Assembly (NCBI GenBank): GCA_964529005.1
Contig: CAZGUH010000009.1
Span: forward strand, 1-64,000
Reading direction: 5' to 3'
Source of the DNA: CAZGUH01 sp964529005
Lineage (GTDB): Bacteria; Actinomycetota; Acidimicrobiia; Acidimicrobiales; Ilumatobacteraceae
Length of the DNA stretch: 64,000 bases
The position numbers and the translations under genes were made by a program. The first letter of the stretch is position 1. Each line of letters opens with the position of its first letter. The notes beneath the pieces are model-generated. The model saw only the letters and a list, made by a program, of their open reading frames with translations, was not told the origin of the DNA and ran no database searches. This document shows, one piece after another, positions 17,142-25,305 of this stretch.

Positions 17142-17774
17142 ATGGGCGAGCCGCTGGACCGCCGCGAGCGACGCGAGCTGTGCGACCTGCTGCTCCAGTT
17201 CGGCCCCGACGCCCCGACGCTGTGCGAGGGGTGGACGGCGTCCGACCTCGCCGCCCATCTGGTGATCCGCGAGCGCAGCCTGCGCGGCGCTCCGGGCATC
17301 GCGCTCGGCGAGAAGGTCGCGCTGTTCGCCCGCTCGACCGCCGCTGCGATGGCCAGGGAGCAGGCCAAGGGGTTCGACGAGGTCGTCCGCCGAGTCCGCA
17401 GCGGCCCTCCCCTGCTGCTGCGACCGCTGAGCCCGCTGATCAACGTCAACGAGTACGCGATCCACCACGAGGACCTGCGACGGGCAAACGGCTTGGGCGC
17501 ACGATCGGACCGCGACGACCTCCAGGATGCGCTGTGGCGGCTGTACCGCCGCGTCGCCCGCCTGATCCCCGGCCGACCGAAACGCGTCGGCGTGGTCCTC
17601 GAACGCCCGGACGGAGACACGATCGTGATCGGCAAACCTCCGTCCGCGCGCCTGCTCGGCGCCCCGCTGGAGATCGGCCTCTACCTGTTCGGCCGCAAGG
17701 GCGCCGCCGACGTGGAGCTCACCGGCGATCCCGCGGCGATCCGCGCCTACGTGGCAGCGGACCTGCGCTTGTAG
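17142..17774 (+). CDS. TIGR03085-like DinB/MDMPI-fold protein
   Basis: A 210-residue protein of the actinobacterial TIGR03085 type, related to the DinB/maleylpyruvate isomerase fold. CEGWTASDLAAHLVIRE near residue 30 and NEYAIHHEDLRRA near 108 carry the histidines expected to bind metal. Function in the family is unknown. An overlapping GTG one codon earlier is an alternative start. Divergent from the helicase, with a 119-bp gap. Confidence 0.7.
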   Translation: MGEPLDRRERRELCDLLLQFGPDAPTLCEGWTASDLAAHLVIRERSLRGAPGIALGEKVALFARSTAAAMAREQAKGFDEVVRRVRSGPPLLLRPLSPLINVNEYAIHHEDLRRANGLGARSDRDDLQDALWRLYRRVARLIPGRPKRVGVVLERPDGDTIVIGKPPSARLLGAPLEIGLYLFGRKGAADVELTGDPAAIRAYVAADLRL

Positions 17775-17835
17775 GCGCCCCGGCCGCACGGAAATCGGCG
17801 CCGGCGTCCCGCTCGCCGTCTCTACGATCCGCGCC

Positions 17836-18276
17836 GTGGAGGTGACGTTCACGAAGGGCAAGGCCGGCAGATCGTGCAGTTGGACGGCCCTGCGCCCGCC
17901 CCGGACGCGCGTCCCCGGTCCCACCATGGCCGCCGGCGGAGACATCCCGCACGACCTCGCGACATTCCTCATCGAACACGAGCTGGGACTGCGCCACGGC
18001 TTCTGGGGAGCGGTCGCCGACGGCGCCACCTTCCGCAGCCTGCGTCGCCGCCGCACCGACCGCGGCGTCGCGATCATCCGTCGCCACCGGGCGGCGCTCG
18101 ACGACGCCGAGGCGAAGGTCAACGAGATCTACTCGGCGTGGCGCGCACACCGGCCGACGCCCCTCGACGACGTGCTCGACCGCACGCTCGCCGAATGGCG
18201 CGCGCTGCCCGAAGGCGGCGAGCTCGAGCGCCGGTGGACCGCCGGCTCGAGCGGCCGCAGCGCGCGGCGGTCGTAG
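17836..18276 (+). CDS. Conserved hypothetical actinobacterial protein
   Basis: A 146-residue soluble protein. The N-terminus EVTFTKGKAGRS, then DIPHDLATFLIEHELGLRHGFWGAVADGATF, matches my recollection of a conserved hypothetical family in Actinobacteria, in which an invariant PHD and an ELGL stretch precede a helical tail. No function is known to me. GTG start 8 nt after a possible -10 TACGAT (17822-17827), again leaderless. Followed closely by the P450 gene. Confidence 0.6.
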   Translation: MEVTFTKGKAGRSCSWTALRPPRTRVPGPTMAAGGDIPHDLATFLIEHELGLRHGFWGAVADGATFRSLRRRRTDRGVAIIRRHRAALDDAEAKVNEIYSAWRAHRPTPLDDVLDRTLAEWRALPEGGELERRWTAGSSGRSARRS

Positions 18277-18279
18277 CAT
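18274..18279 (+). promoter_or_regulatory. -10 box before the P450 gene
   Basis: TAGCAT is followed by 7 nt and then ATC at 18287, where the P450 reading frame would be expected to begin. This is the spacing of leaderless starts seen elsewhere in the window. Confidence 0.35.
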
Positions 18280-18286
18280 CGCGCTC

Positions 18287-19525
18287 ATCGACCCCACCGC
18301 GTCGCACCTGTTCGCGCCGAACGATCCAGCGTTCATCGCCGACCCCTACCCGCGTCTCGGCGAGCTGCGCGAACGGGCGCCGATCGTCTGGTACGAGCCG
18401 TCGCGGCAATGGCTCGTCACGCGCCACGCGCTGGTGCACGCCGCGCTGCGCGACCGCCGCCTGGGCCGCGCCTACACCCACCGCTCCACGCACGAGGAGT
18501 TCGGCCAGCCGGCGCCCGACGAGCGGTGGCGCGACTTCTGGGAGAGCGAACGCTGGTCGCTCCTCAACCTCGAACCGCCCGACCACACCCGCATCCGCGC
18601 CCTGGTCTCGAAGGTCTTCACGCCCACCTCGGTGGCGGCGCTGCGCCCGCGGATCGAGGCGATGGCGGCCTCGACGCTCGAGCCGCTCGCCGAGCGCGGC
18701 GAGTTCGACCTCGTCACCGAGTACGCGCAGCCGTACTCCGTCGCGGTCATCTGCGCGGTCCTCGGTGTGCCGGCCGCCGACGCACGGTTGTTGCTCGACT
18801 GGTCGCACGCGATCGTGAAGATGTACGAGCTCGACACCACCGACGAGCAGCGCGCCGCGGCCAACACGTCCGCCCGCTCGTTCGTCGAGTACGTGCGGGC
18901 GCTCATCGACGACAAGCGCGCCCGGCCGGACGACCTGCTCGTGTCGCAGCTCGTGGCGGTCGAGGAAGCCGGCGAGCGGCTCACCGTGGACGAGATCGTC
19001 TGCACGACGATCGTGCTGCTGAACGCTGGCCACGAAGCGACGGTCAACACGCTCGGCAACGGCATGCGTGCGCTGATGCTGCACCCGGACCAGTGGCGGC
19101 GCGTGACCACCGGGGAGGTCGACGCCCGCACGGCGATCGAGGAGATGCTGCGGTGGGACTCGCCGTTGCAGCTTTTCGAGCGATGGGTGCTCGACGACGG
19201 GGTCGAGATCGCCGGTCAGCCCCTGCGCGTCGGGGAGGAGATCGCGATGCTGTTCGGCGCCGCGAACCGCGATCCCGACCATTTCCGCCAGCCCGACACC
19301 TTCGACATCGGCCGCGCAGATGCCACGCACGTCACGTTCGGCGGCGGCATCCACTTCTGTGTCGGCGCTCCGCTCGCGCGCCTGGAGCTCGAGGTCAGCC
19401 TCGCAGCGCTGGCCCGGCGGACGCCCGATCTGGAGTTCGCGGCGCTCCCCTCCTACCACCGGGCGTTCGTCATCCGCGGCCTCACCGCGCTCCGGCTCCG
19501 TCGCCCCGGAGGCCAGTCCGGCTGA
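18287..19525 (+). CDS. Cytochrome P450 without a canonical start codon
   Basis: A soluble bacterial cytochrome P450 of about 412 residues. The I-helix oxygen-binding stretch is LLNAGHEATVNTLGN, the ExxR motif is in EEMLRWDSP, and the heme loop is TFGGGIHFCVGAPLARLE with the Cys ligand. Homology starts early (IDPTASHLFAPNDPAFIADP), directly from the ATC at 18287. No ATG, GTG or TTG lies in frame between there and the far upstream region. The first in-frame start, GTG 18434, would delete 49 conserved residues. Either ATC is used on a leaderless message, or ATG has mutated or been misread. Electron partner unknown; a ferredoxin gene lies 2.6 kb downstream. Confidence 0.85.
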   Translation: MDPTASHLFAPNDPAFIADPYPRLGELRERAPIVWYEPSRQWLVTRHALVHAALRDRRLGRAYTHRSTHEEFGQPAPDERWRDFWESERWSLLNLEPPDHTRIRALVSKVFTPTSVAALRPRIEAMAASTLEPLAERGEFDLVTEYAQPYSVAVICAVLGVPAADARLLLDWSHAIVKMYELDTTDEQRAAANTSARSFVEYVRALIDDKRARPDDLLVSQLVAVEEAGERLTVDEIVCTTIVLLNAGHEATVNTLGNGMRALMLHPDQWRRVTTGEVDARTAIEEMLRWDSPLQLFERWVLDDGVEIAGQPLRVGEEIAMLFGAANRDPDHFRQPDTFDIGRADATHVTFGGGIHFCVGAPLARLELEVSLAALARRTPDLEFAALPSYHRAFVIRGLTALRLRRPGGQSG

Positions 19526-19636
19526 CCGACTCGTCGATCGCCGTTGGCTGACCGATCAGCGAGTGGACGGCGGGCGGCCGCGTCGGTACGGTGCCGCGCC
19601 GGGTCGGCAGCGAGGCTCGAAGGGAGGGCGCGGCAC

Positions 19637-19771
19637 GTGGAGCGCGAGGACACGTCACCGACGGCGGGTCGCAAGGGCGTGCCGTACGACTGGCAGCAGG
19701 TGATCGTCGACGCGGCGATCGAGCGCCTGGACGACGAGCTCGCCGCTCTCCAGATCTCCATTGCGGAATGA
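19637..19771 (+). CDS. Small hypothetical protein
   Basis: A 44-residue peptide starting at GTG, with GGAGGG 8 nt upstream. It ends in a helical stretch VIVDAAIERLDDELAALQIS that could form a short coiled coil. The frame stays open further upstream, but the ribosome site favours this start. No family recognised. It lies just before the leuA promoter. Confidence 0.4.
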   Translation: MEREDTSPTAGRKGVPYDWQQVIVDAAIERLDDELAALQISIAE

Positions 19772-19776
19772 TTGCG

Positions 19777-19805
19777 TTGCGGCATCGCCGTCACGGGTGT
19801 AGGGT
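19777..19805 (+). promoter_or_regulatory. Promoter of the leuA leader
   Basis: TTGCGG (19777-19782), a 17-bp spacer and TAGGGT (19800-19805). The GTG-ATG of the leader peptide begins 6 nt downstream, so the leader transcript is probably leaderless. Confidence 0.55.
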
Positions 19806-19814
19806 CGCCGGGTG

Positions 19815-19862
19815 ATGAGCGCCCGTCTGACCGTCGACCTGCACGGCCTCCTTCTTACGTAA
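19815..19862 (+). CDS. leuL: leuA leader peptide
   Basis: A 15-residue peptide, MSARLTVDLHGLLLT, with five leucines including three in a row just before the TAA. The position between the promoter and an attenuator-like terminator, the high Leu content and the downstream leuA gene identify it as a leucine attenuation leader. A GTG one codon earlier could also serve as start. Confidence 0.75.
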   Translation: MSARLTVDLHGLLLT

Positions 19863-19865
19863 CGG

Positions 19866-19931
19866 CGACAGCCACATACCGCTGTCGTCGGACCTCCTGC
19901 GCCTGCTCGGCCAGGAGGTTCTTTCGTTTTT
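19866..19931 (+). terminator. Transcription attenuator of leuA
   Basis: Two hairpins follow the leader peptide. The first is a perfect 7-bp stem, CGACAGC (19866-19872) with GCTGTCG (19881-19887). The second is an 8-bp stem, ACCTCCTG (19892-19899) with CAGGAGGT (19912-19919), extended inside by GCC/GGC and followed by a T-rich run to 19931, an intrinsic terminator. CCTCCT inside the leader leucine codons (19847-19852) repeats part of the terminator 5' arm and could compete for its 3' arm. Confidence 0.75.
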
Positions 19932-19964
19932 CGGTCCCGTTTCCACTCCCGAGGAGCCACCCCG

Positions 19965-21656
19965 ATGCCCCCGCAGCCCGTCACACCGAAGAAGATGCCG
20001 TTCGAGAAATACCGGCCGCAGGTGCCCCTCGTGCTGCGCGACCGGACGTGGCCCGACACGATGATCACCAAGGCCCCGCTGTGGTGCTCGGTCGACCTGC
20101 GCGACGGCAACCAGGCGCTCATCGACCCGATGGATCCCCAGCGCAAGCGGGCGATGTTCGACGCGCTGGTGAAGATGGGCTTCAAGGAGATCGAGGTCGG
20201 GTTCCCGGCGGCCAGCCAGCCGGACTTCGATTTCGTCCGCCAGTTGATCGAGGAGGACCTGGTCCCCGACGACGTGACGATCCAGGTGCTGGTGCAGTGC
20301 CGCCAGGAGCTGCTCGAGCGAACGTACGAGTCGCTGCGCGGCGCCCACAAGGCGATCGTCCACTTCTACAACTCGACGAATCCCCTCCAGCGCCGCGTCG
20401 TGTTCGGCCTGGAGAAGCCGGGCATCGTCGACATCGCCGTCAACGCCGCCCGCATGGCCCGCAAGCTGGAGGACACCGTCCCGGGCACCGAGATCCGCTA
20501 CGAGTACTCGCCCGAGAGCTTCACGCTCACCGAACCCGAGTTCGCGATCGAGATCTGTCACGCGGTGATGGACGTCGTCGAGCCGACCCCCGAGCGGCCG
20601 ATCATCCTCAACCTGCCGGCGACGGTCGAGTGCTACACGCCCAACGTCTACGGCGACGTCATCGAGTGGTTCTGCCGCACGATCCGCAACCGTGACAGCG
20701 TCGTCGTCAGCCTGCACCCGCACAACGACCGCGGGTGCGCGGTCGCAGCGGCCGAGTTCGGCATCATGGCCGGGGCCGACCGTGTCGAGGGCACCCTGTT
20801 CGGCAACGGCGAGCGCACCGGCAACCTCGACGTCGTCAACGTGGCGATGAACCTGTTCGCCAACGGCGTCGACCCCGAGCTCGACATCACCGACATCGAC
20901 GCCCTGCGCCGCGTCGCGGAGTACGCCAACCGCCTGCCGGTGCACCCGCGCCACCCCTACGTCGGCGACCTGGTGTACACGTCGTTCAGCGGCAGCCACC
21001 AGGACGCGATCAAGAAGGGCTTCGAAGCGCTTCCCGACGACTACGAGCAGTGGGGCGTGCCGTACCTGCCGATCGACCCGAAGCACGTCGGGCGCACGTA
21101 CGAGGCCGTCATCCGGGTGAACAGCCAGAGCGGCAAGGGCGGCGTGGCGTACGTGATGAAGACCGAGCACGGCTTCGACCTGCCGCGCCGGCTCCAGATC
21201 GAGTTCTCCAAGACGATCCAGCACATCACCGAGGACTCCGGCACGGAGATCAGCGCCGGCGTGATGTGGGAGGAGTTCCAGCGCGAGTACCAGCCGACCA
21301 GCCCGCGCTTCGTGCTCGACAGCCACGAGATGCGCAGCGATTCCGCCAGCGGGCGCACGACGATCACCGCACAGCTCGTCGTCGACGGCGAGCGTCAGAC
21401 GGTGACGGGCGAGGGCAACGGCCCGATCGATGCGTTCGTCCACGCGCTGCGCACCGGCATCGGGGCGACGCTCGACGTCGTCGACTACGCCGAGCACGCC
21501 CTCGGCCAGGGGTCGGAGGCGACGGCCGTGGCGTACGTGGAGACGAGTTCGACGAGCGCCGAGGACACCCGCGTGCTGTGGGGCGTGGGCGTCGACCCGA
21601 ACATCATCACCGCGTCGCTGCGCGCCGTGCTCTGCGCCCACGAACGCCGGGTTTGA
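19965..21656 (+). CDS. leuA: 2-isopropylmalate synthase
   Basis: A 563-residue enzyme that condenses acetyl-CoA with 2-oxoisovalerate, the first step of leucine synthesis. It is the long actinobacterial form starting FEKYRPQVPL. The catalytic TIM barrel has the divalent-metal motif CSVDLRDGNQAL (near residue 45), the conserved SLHPHNDRGCAV (His ligands, near 250), and GNGERTGN. The C-terminal LeuA dimer/allosteric domain (about 430-563) mediates leucine feedback. ATG with GAGGAG 9 nt upstream. Expression is probably controlled by the leader peptide and attenuator directly upstream. Confidence 0.96.
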   Translation: MPPQPVTPKKMPFEKYRPQVPLVLRDRTWPDTMITKAPLWCSVDLRDGNQALIDPMDPQRKRAMFDALVKMGFKEIEVGFPAASQPDFDFVRQLIEEDLVPDDVTIQVLVQCRQELLERTYESLRGAHKAIVHFYNSTNPLQRRVVFGLEKPGIVDIAVNAARMARKLEDTVPGTEIRYEYSPESFTLTEPEFAIEICHAVMDVVEPTPERPIILNLPATVECYTPNVYGDVIEWFCRTIRNRDSVVVSLHPHNDRGCAVAAAEFGIMAGADRVEGTLFGNGERTGNLDVVNVAMNLFANGVDPELDITDIDALRRVAEYANRLPVHPRHPYVGDLVYTSFSGSHQDAIKKGFEALPDDYEQWGVPYLPIDPKHVGRTYEAVIRVNSQSGKGGVAYVMKTEHGFDLPRRLQIEFSKTIQHITEDSGTEISAGVMWEEFQREYQPTSPRFVLDSHEMRSDSASGRTTITAQLVVDGERQTVTGEGNGPIDAFVHALRTGIGATLDVVDYAEHALGQGSEATAVAYVETSSTSAEDTRVLWGVGVDPNIITASLRAVLCAHERRV

Positions 21657-21658
21657 CC

Positions 21659-21676
21659 GCCGGCGGACACGCCGGC
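21659..21676 (+). terminator. GC-rich hairpin after leuA
   Basis: GCCGGCG and CGCCGGC form a perfect 7-bp stem with a 4-nt loop, starting 2 nt after the leuA stop. No T-run follows, so its role as a terminator is uncertain. Confidence 0.35.
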
Positions 21677-21694
21677 TGCCACTAACCTCCCGGC

Positions 21695-22099
21695 ATGGCG
21701 AGCAGTTCCGCCCGACCACCCCGCTGGCTGGCCCTGGTCGCCGTCGCCTGCCTGATCGTCCTGCTCCGGCAGCGGCGGCGCGGCAGCGACGCTGGCGCGG
21801 CGCCCGCGACGGGACTGCTGCCGTCGTGGCCTCCGCTCGAACCCGCCGCGCCCGCCACGGCGACGCCGTCAGCGACGCCGTCGGCCGCGGCATCGGCGGC
21901 GCCATCGGCCCCGGCTGCGGCGGTCACCTACCGGTCGCCCGTCGACGGGGCGTGCCCCGACGGGTATCCGATCAAGGCCAGCAGCTCCGGCATCTACCAC
22001 CTCCCCGGCGGCCGGTCCTACGAGCGCACGCGACCGCAGCGCTGCTACGCCGATCCACTCCACGCCGAGGCCGACGGCTACCGTCGGGCCAAGCCCTGA
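21695..22099 (+). CDS. Membrane-anchored sunset-domain protein
   Basis: A 134-residue protein with one N-terminal membrane segment (about residues 11-25), an Ala/Pro/Thr-rich linker to residue 77, and a compact C-terminal domain PDGYPIKASSSGIYHLPGGR followed by YERTRPQRCYADPLHAEADGYR. This resembles the sunset domain found at the ends of secreted nucleases and surface proteins (IKGN...IYH.PGG..Y..T....CF....A...GYR). Its function is unknown. The domain should face outwards. A possible -10, TAACCT, ends 6 nt before the ATG. Confidence 0.65.
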   Translation: MASSSARPPRWLALVAVACLIVLLRQRRRGSDAGAAPATGLLPSWPPLEPAAPATATPSATPSAAASAAPSAPAAAVTYRSPVDGACPDGYPIKASSSGIYHLPGGRSYERTRPQRCYADPLHAEADGYRRAKP

Positions 22100-22119
22100 G
22101 CGGACGAGATTGGAGAGCG

Positions 22120-22308
22120 ATGAAGGTCACTGTCGATTTCGACGTGTGCGCGTCGACCGGTACGTGCATGCAGGTCTGTCCCGAGGTCTTCGAGGTTCGC
22201 AGCGACGGATACCTCTACGTGCTCCAGGAAGAGCCTCCGGTCGAGCTCCACGACAAGGTGCGTGAGGCCGCCGACGTCTGCCCGACGGGGGCGATCACGT
22301 TCGCGTAA
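22120..22308 (+). CDS. Single-cluster ferredoxin
   Basis: A 62-residue ferredoxin of the type that serves bacterial P450s. Cluster ligands are in CASTGTCMQVCPEVF (Cys 10, 16 and 20) with a distal CPTGAI. The CX5CX3C...CP spacing suggests one [3Fe-4S] or [4Fe-4S] cluster. ATG with a GGAGAG site. It lies 8 nt before pyrF and 2.6 kb after the P450, so a redox partnership is possible but not shown by co-operonic order. Confidence 0.8.
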   Translation: MKVTVDFDVCASTGTCMQVCPEVFEVRSDGYLYVLQEEPPVELHDKVREAADVCPTGAITFA

Positions 22309-22315
22309 TCCCGGC

Positions 22316-23125
22316 ATGAGCCTGCACGACAAGCTGCGGGCGGCATGGGCGTCGACGGGATCGATGTTGTGCGTCGGGCTCGACCCCGACCTCGACGCGA
22401 TGCCGCCGGCGATCGCCCGCGAGCCGGACGCGTTCGAGCGCTTCTGCCGCGAGATCGTCGACGCCACCGCCGATCTCGCCTGCGCCTTCAAGCCCCAGGT
22501 GGCGCACTTCGCCGCGCACCGCGCCGAGGGGCAGCTCGAGCGTCTGTGCGAGCACATCAAGCAGAACCACCCGCACGCCGTCCTGGTCGTCGATGCCAAG
22601 CGTGGCGACATCGGCTCGACGGCGGAGCGCTATGCGATCGAGTTGTTCGACCGCTACTCGGCCGACGTCGCGACGGTGAACCCGTACCTCGGCACCGACG
22701 CCGTCGAGCCGATCCTGCGGCGCGGCGCGGCGTTCGTCCTCTGCCGCACGTCGAACCCGGGCGGCGGGGACCTGCAGAACCTCGACATCGGCGGTCGCCC
22801 GCTGTTCGCCCACGTGGCCGAGCTGGTGGCGACGCGCTGGAGCGCCATCGGCGAGTGCGGCCTCGTGGTCGGCGCGACGTATCCCACCGAAGTCGGCACG
22901 GTGCGGGAGATCGCGCCCACGCTGCCGTTCCTCGTCCCGGGCATCGGCGCCCAGGGCGGCGACCTGGCCAAGACGGTCGCCGCGGGGCGCACGGCCGAGG
23001 GCCACGGGCTGCTGATCTCGTCGTCGCGCGCCGTGCTCTATGCCTCGCGCGGCGACGACTTCGCCGAGGCGGCGCGCCGGGTCGCGCACGAGACGCGCGA
23101 CGCGATCAACGCCGTCAGCCCCTGA
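22316..23125 (+). CDS. pyrF: Orotidine 5'-phosphate decarboxylase
   Basis: A 269-residue type-2 OMP decarboxylase, the last step of UMP synthesis. The catalytic tetrad motif VVDAKRGDIGSTAERYA lies near residue 85, CVGLDPDLDAMP near residue 20, and the phosphate-binding region FLVPGIGAQGGD near 205. Its length matches the mycobacterial type rather than the 230-residue enteric type. It starts 8 nt after the ferredoxin gene, so the two are likely co-transcribed. Confidence 0.93.
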   Translation: MSLHDKLRAAWASTGSMLCVGLDPDLDAMPPAIAREPDAFERFCREIVDATADLACAFKPQVAHFAAHRAEGQLERLCEHIKQNHPHAVLVVDAKRGDIGSTAERYAIELFDRYSADVATVNPYLGTDAVEPILRRGAAFVLCRTSNPGGGDLQNLDIGGRPLFAHVAELVATRWSAIGECGLVVGATYPTEVGTVREIAPTLPFLVPGIGAQGGDLAKTVAAGRTAEGHGLLISSSRAVLYASRGDDFAEAARRVAHETRDAINAVSP

Positions 23126-23140
23126 GCGACGAGCGGACGG

Positions 23141-24706
23141 TCAGCCTTCGAGGGCGTCGACCGAGATGATCCCGGGGGCCTGACGCAACGCGTCGAGCAG
23201 AGCGGGTTCGACAGAGCTGGTCGTGGCGATGAGCATCACCGCAGTGTCACCGTCGGGAGCGCGGCCGACATCCATGTCGGCGATGTTGACGCCCGCGTTG
23301 CCCAGCATCGTGCCGACCGTGCCGATGACCCCTGGGCGGTCGTCGTTCTTCACGACCAGCATGTGGTCCGACGGGGGGACGTCGAACGTGTGGTCGTCGA
23401 TCATCACGATGCGCTGCTCGCTGCGCCGCCCGGTGAGCGTTCCGGCGATGTTGTGCCCGCCGCCGCGCAGCGTGACCAGGTTGACGTAGTCCGCCGAGGA
23501 CGTCGACGTGACGTCGCGGATCTCGACCCCGCGGGCCGCCGCGAGCTGCGGCGCGTTGACGAACGTGACCGGCTCGTCGCTCACCGCGCCGAAGAAACCC
23601 TTCAGCGCGGCGAGTCCGAGGATGCGCGTGTCGTAGCCGCCGATCTCGCCTTCCGTGCTGATCTCGAGCACCGCCGGCAGCTGGCCAACCAGTGAGGCGA
23701 ACAGGCGGCCGAGGCGCTCGGCCAGCGGCAGGAACGGGCGCAGCGTCTCGTTCGCCTCGGCGGCGTCGACGTTCACCGCGAACGGCACGAAGTCGTCGGC
23801 CAGGGCGAGCTGCACCATGTCGGCGATCGTGTCGCCAGCCTTGTCCTGCGCTTCGCGCGTGCTGGCCCCGAGGTGCGGCGTGACCACGATCGCGTCGAGC
23901 TCGAACAGCGGCGATTCGGTCATCGGCTCGGACGAGAACACGTCGAGCGCGGCGCCGGCGACGACCCCGTCGCGCACCGCGTCGGCGAGCGCTGCTTCGT
24001 CGACGATGCCGCCGCGGGCGACGTTGATGATCCGCAGGTTCGGCTTCGCCTTGAGCAGCAGCTCACGGTTGATGATGCCCGTGGTCTCCTTCGTCTTGGG
24101 CAGATGGATCGTGAGGAAGTCACTCTCGGCGACCACGGTGTCGAGCGGCAGGAGCTCGACGCCCATCTGCTTGGCACGATCCTGCGAGACGAACGGGTCG
24201 TAGGCCACGAGCCGCATGCCGAAGCCCTTCGCCCGGTCGGCGACGAGCTTGCCGATGCGGCCGAGCCCGACGATCCCGAGCGTCTTGTCGGCCAGCTCGA
24301 CGCCCTCCCACCGGCTGCGCTCCCAGCGGCCGGCCTTGAGCGCGGCGTGCGCCTGGGGCACGTTGCGGGCCTGTGCCAGCAGCAGCGCCATCGTGTGCTC
24401 GGCAGCCGAGATGATGTTGCTCTGCGGCGCGTTGACGACCATGACGCCGCGGCGCGTGGCCGCCGGCACGTCGACGTTGTCGAGACCGATGCCCGCACGG
24501 CCGACCACCACCAGCGACGTGCCGGCCGCGAGCACCTCGTCGGTGACCTGGGTGGCGCTGCGGATGATCAGCGCGTGCGCCCCGACGACCGCTGTGAGCA
24601 GGTGGTCCGGCGACAGCCCGAGCTGCACATCGACGGTGTGACCGGCGGATCGCAGGCGATCGAGCCCACCATCGGCGATCTCTTCCGTCACGAGGATGCG
24701 AGCCAT
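23141..24706 (-). CDS. serA: D-3-phosphoglycerate dehydrogenase
   Basis: A 521-residue enzyme starting serine synthesis by NAD-dependent oxidation of 3-phosphoglycerate. The Rossmann motif is LGIVGLGRIGKLVADRA (near residue 143). Catalytic Arg and Glu fall around INVARGGIVDEAAL, and the His in VVTPHLGAST (near 282). It is the long actinobacterial form with an intervening ASB domain (about 320-445) and a C-terminal ACT domain (HMLVVKNDDRPGVIGTVGTM) for serine feedback. A -10-like CATCAT lies 6 nt before the ATG. Convergent with pyrF. Confidence 0.95.
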   Translation of the reverse strand: MARILVTEEIADGGLDRLRSAGHTVDVQLGLSPDHLLTAVVGAHALIIRSATQVTDEVLAAGTSLVVVGRAGIGLDNVDVPAATRRGVMVVNAPQSNIISAAEHTMALLLAQARNVPQAHAALKAGRWERSRWEGVELADKTLGIVGLGRIGKLVADRAKGFGMRLVAYDPFVSQDRAKQMGVELLPLDTVVAESDFLTIHLPKTKETTGIINRELLLKAKPNLRIINVARGGIVDEAALADAVRDGVVAGAALDVFSSEPMTESPLFELDAIVVTPHLGASTREAQDKAGDTIADMVQLALADDFVPFAVNVDAAEANETLRPFLPLAERLGRLFASLVGQLPAVLEISTEGEIGGYDTRILGLAALKGFFGAVSDEPVTFVNAPQLAAARGVEIRDVTSTSSADYVNLVTLRGGGHNIAGTLTGRRSEQRIVMIDDHTFDVPPSDHMLVVKNDDRPGVIGTVGTMLGNAGVNIADMDVGRAPDGDTAVMLIATTSSVEPALLDALRQAPGIISVDALEG

Positions 24707-24802
24707 CCTCCCATGATGGCGGGCTCGGGCCGACCCCTCCCAACCGCCTGAACGAATAGTTTGTGCGACAGACGCCACCCCGGCCGATCGCAGAGGAGCA
24801 CG

Positions 24803-25222
24803 ATGCCGTACCCGTTCTTGTCGCCGGAATGGATCGACGCCGTCAAAGAGATCCGTGAGCGCCGCCGCGACGAGGTGACGCCGATCGCGCAGAGCATCCG
24901 GGTGAACCAGGTGATCACGGACGCGCCGTTCGGTGACGGCGCCATCCTGTGCTCGTTCGACACATCGTCGGGCATCGCGCTGATCGACCTGGGCCACCTC
25001 GACGAGCCGGACGTGACGATCACGACGGACTACGAGACCGCCCGCACGATCCTCGTCGCGCAGGACCGGGCCGCCGCGATGCAGGCCTTCGTCGACGGCA
25101 AGATCAAGGTCAATGGCGACCTGATGAAGCTGATGGCGATGCAGGCGACGTTGCCGCAGGACGACGTCGGCGCCGCCATCGCGGCGGAGATCGCGGCGAT
25201 CACGGCCGACGCCGGCGGCTGA
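24803..25222 (+). CDS. SCP2 sterol-carrier-domain protein
   Basis: A 139-residue protein that is essentially one SCP2-like lipid-binding domain. Its end, AFVDGKIKVNGDLMKLMAMQ, is the hallmark of this family, and earlier TITTDYETARTILV is typical of actinobacterial members. These bind fatty acyl or sterol-like ligands. ATG with GAGGAG upstream. Divergent from serA. Confidence 0.8.
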   Translation: MPYPFLSPEWIDAVKEIRERRRDEVTPIAQSIRVNQVITDAPFGDGAILCSFDTSSGIALIDLGHLDEPDVTITTDYETARTILVAQDRAAAMQAFVDGKIKVNGDLMKLMAMQATLPQDDVGAAIAAEIAAITADAGG

Positions 25223-25305
25223 GCGGCCTCTCCCGGCGGCGCCGTTCGCCGCCCCCTTCGCGAGGTGACGGGGCCGTTCGACCCGGCGCTGTCTACGCTG
25301 CCGCG

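Noticed and set aside
19791..21905. Minus-strand open frame of 704 codons over leuA
   Set aside because: Antisense to leuA and its attenuator, no domain, biased composition.
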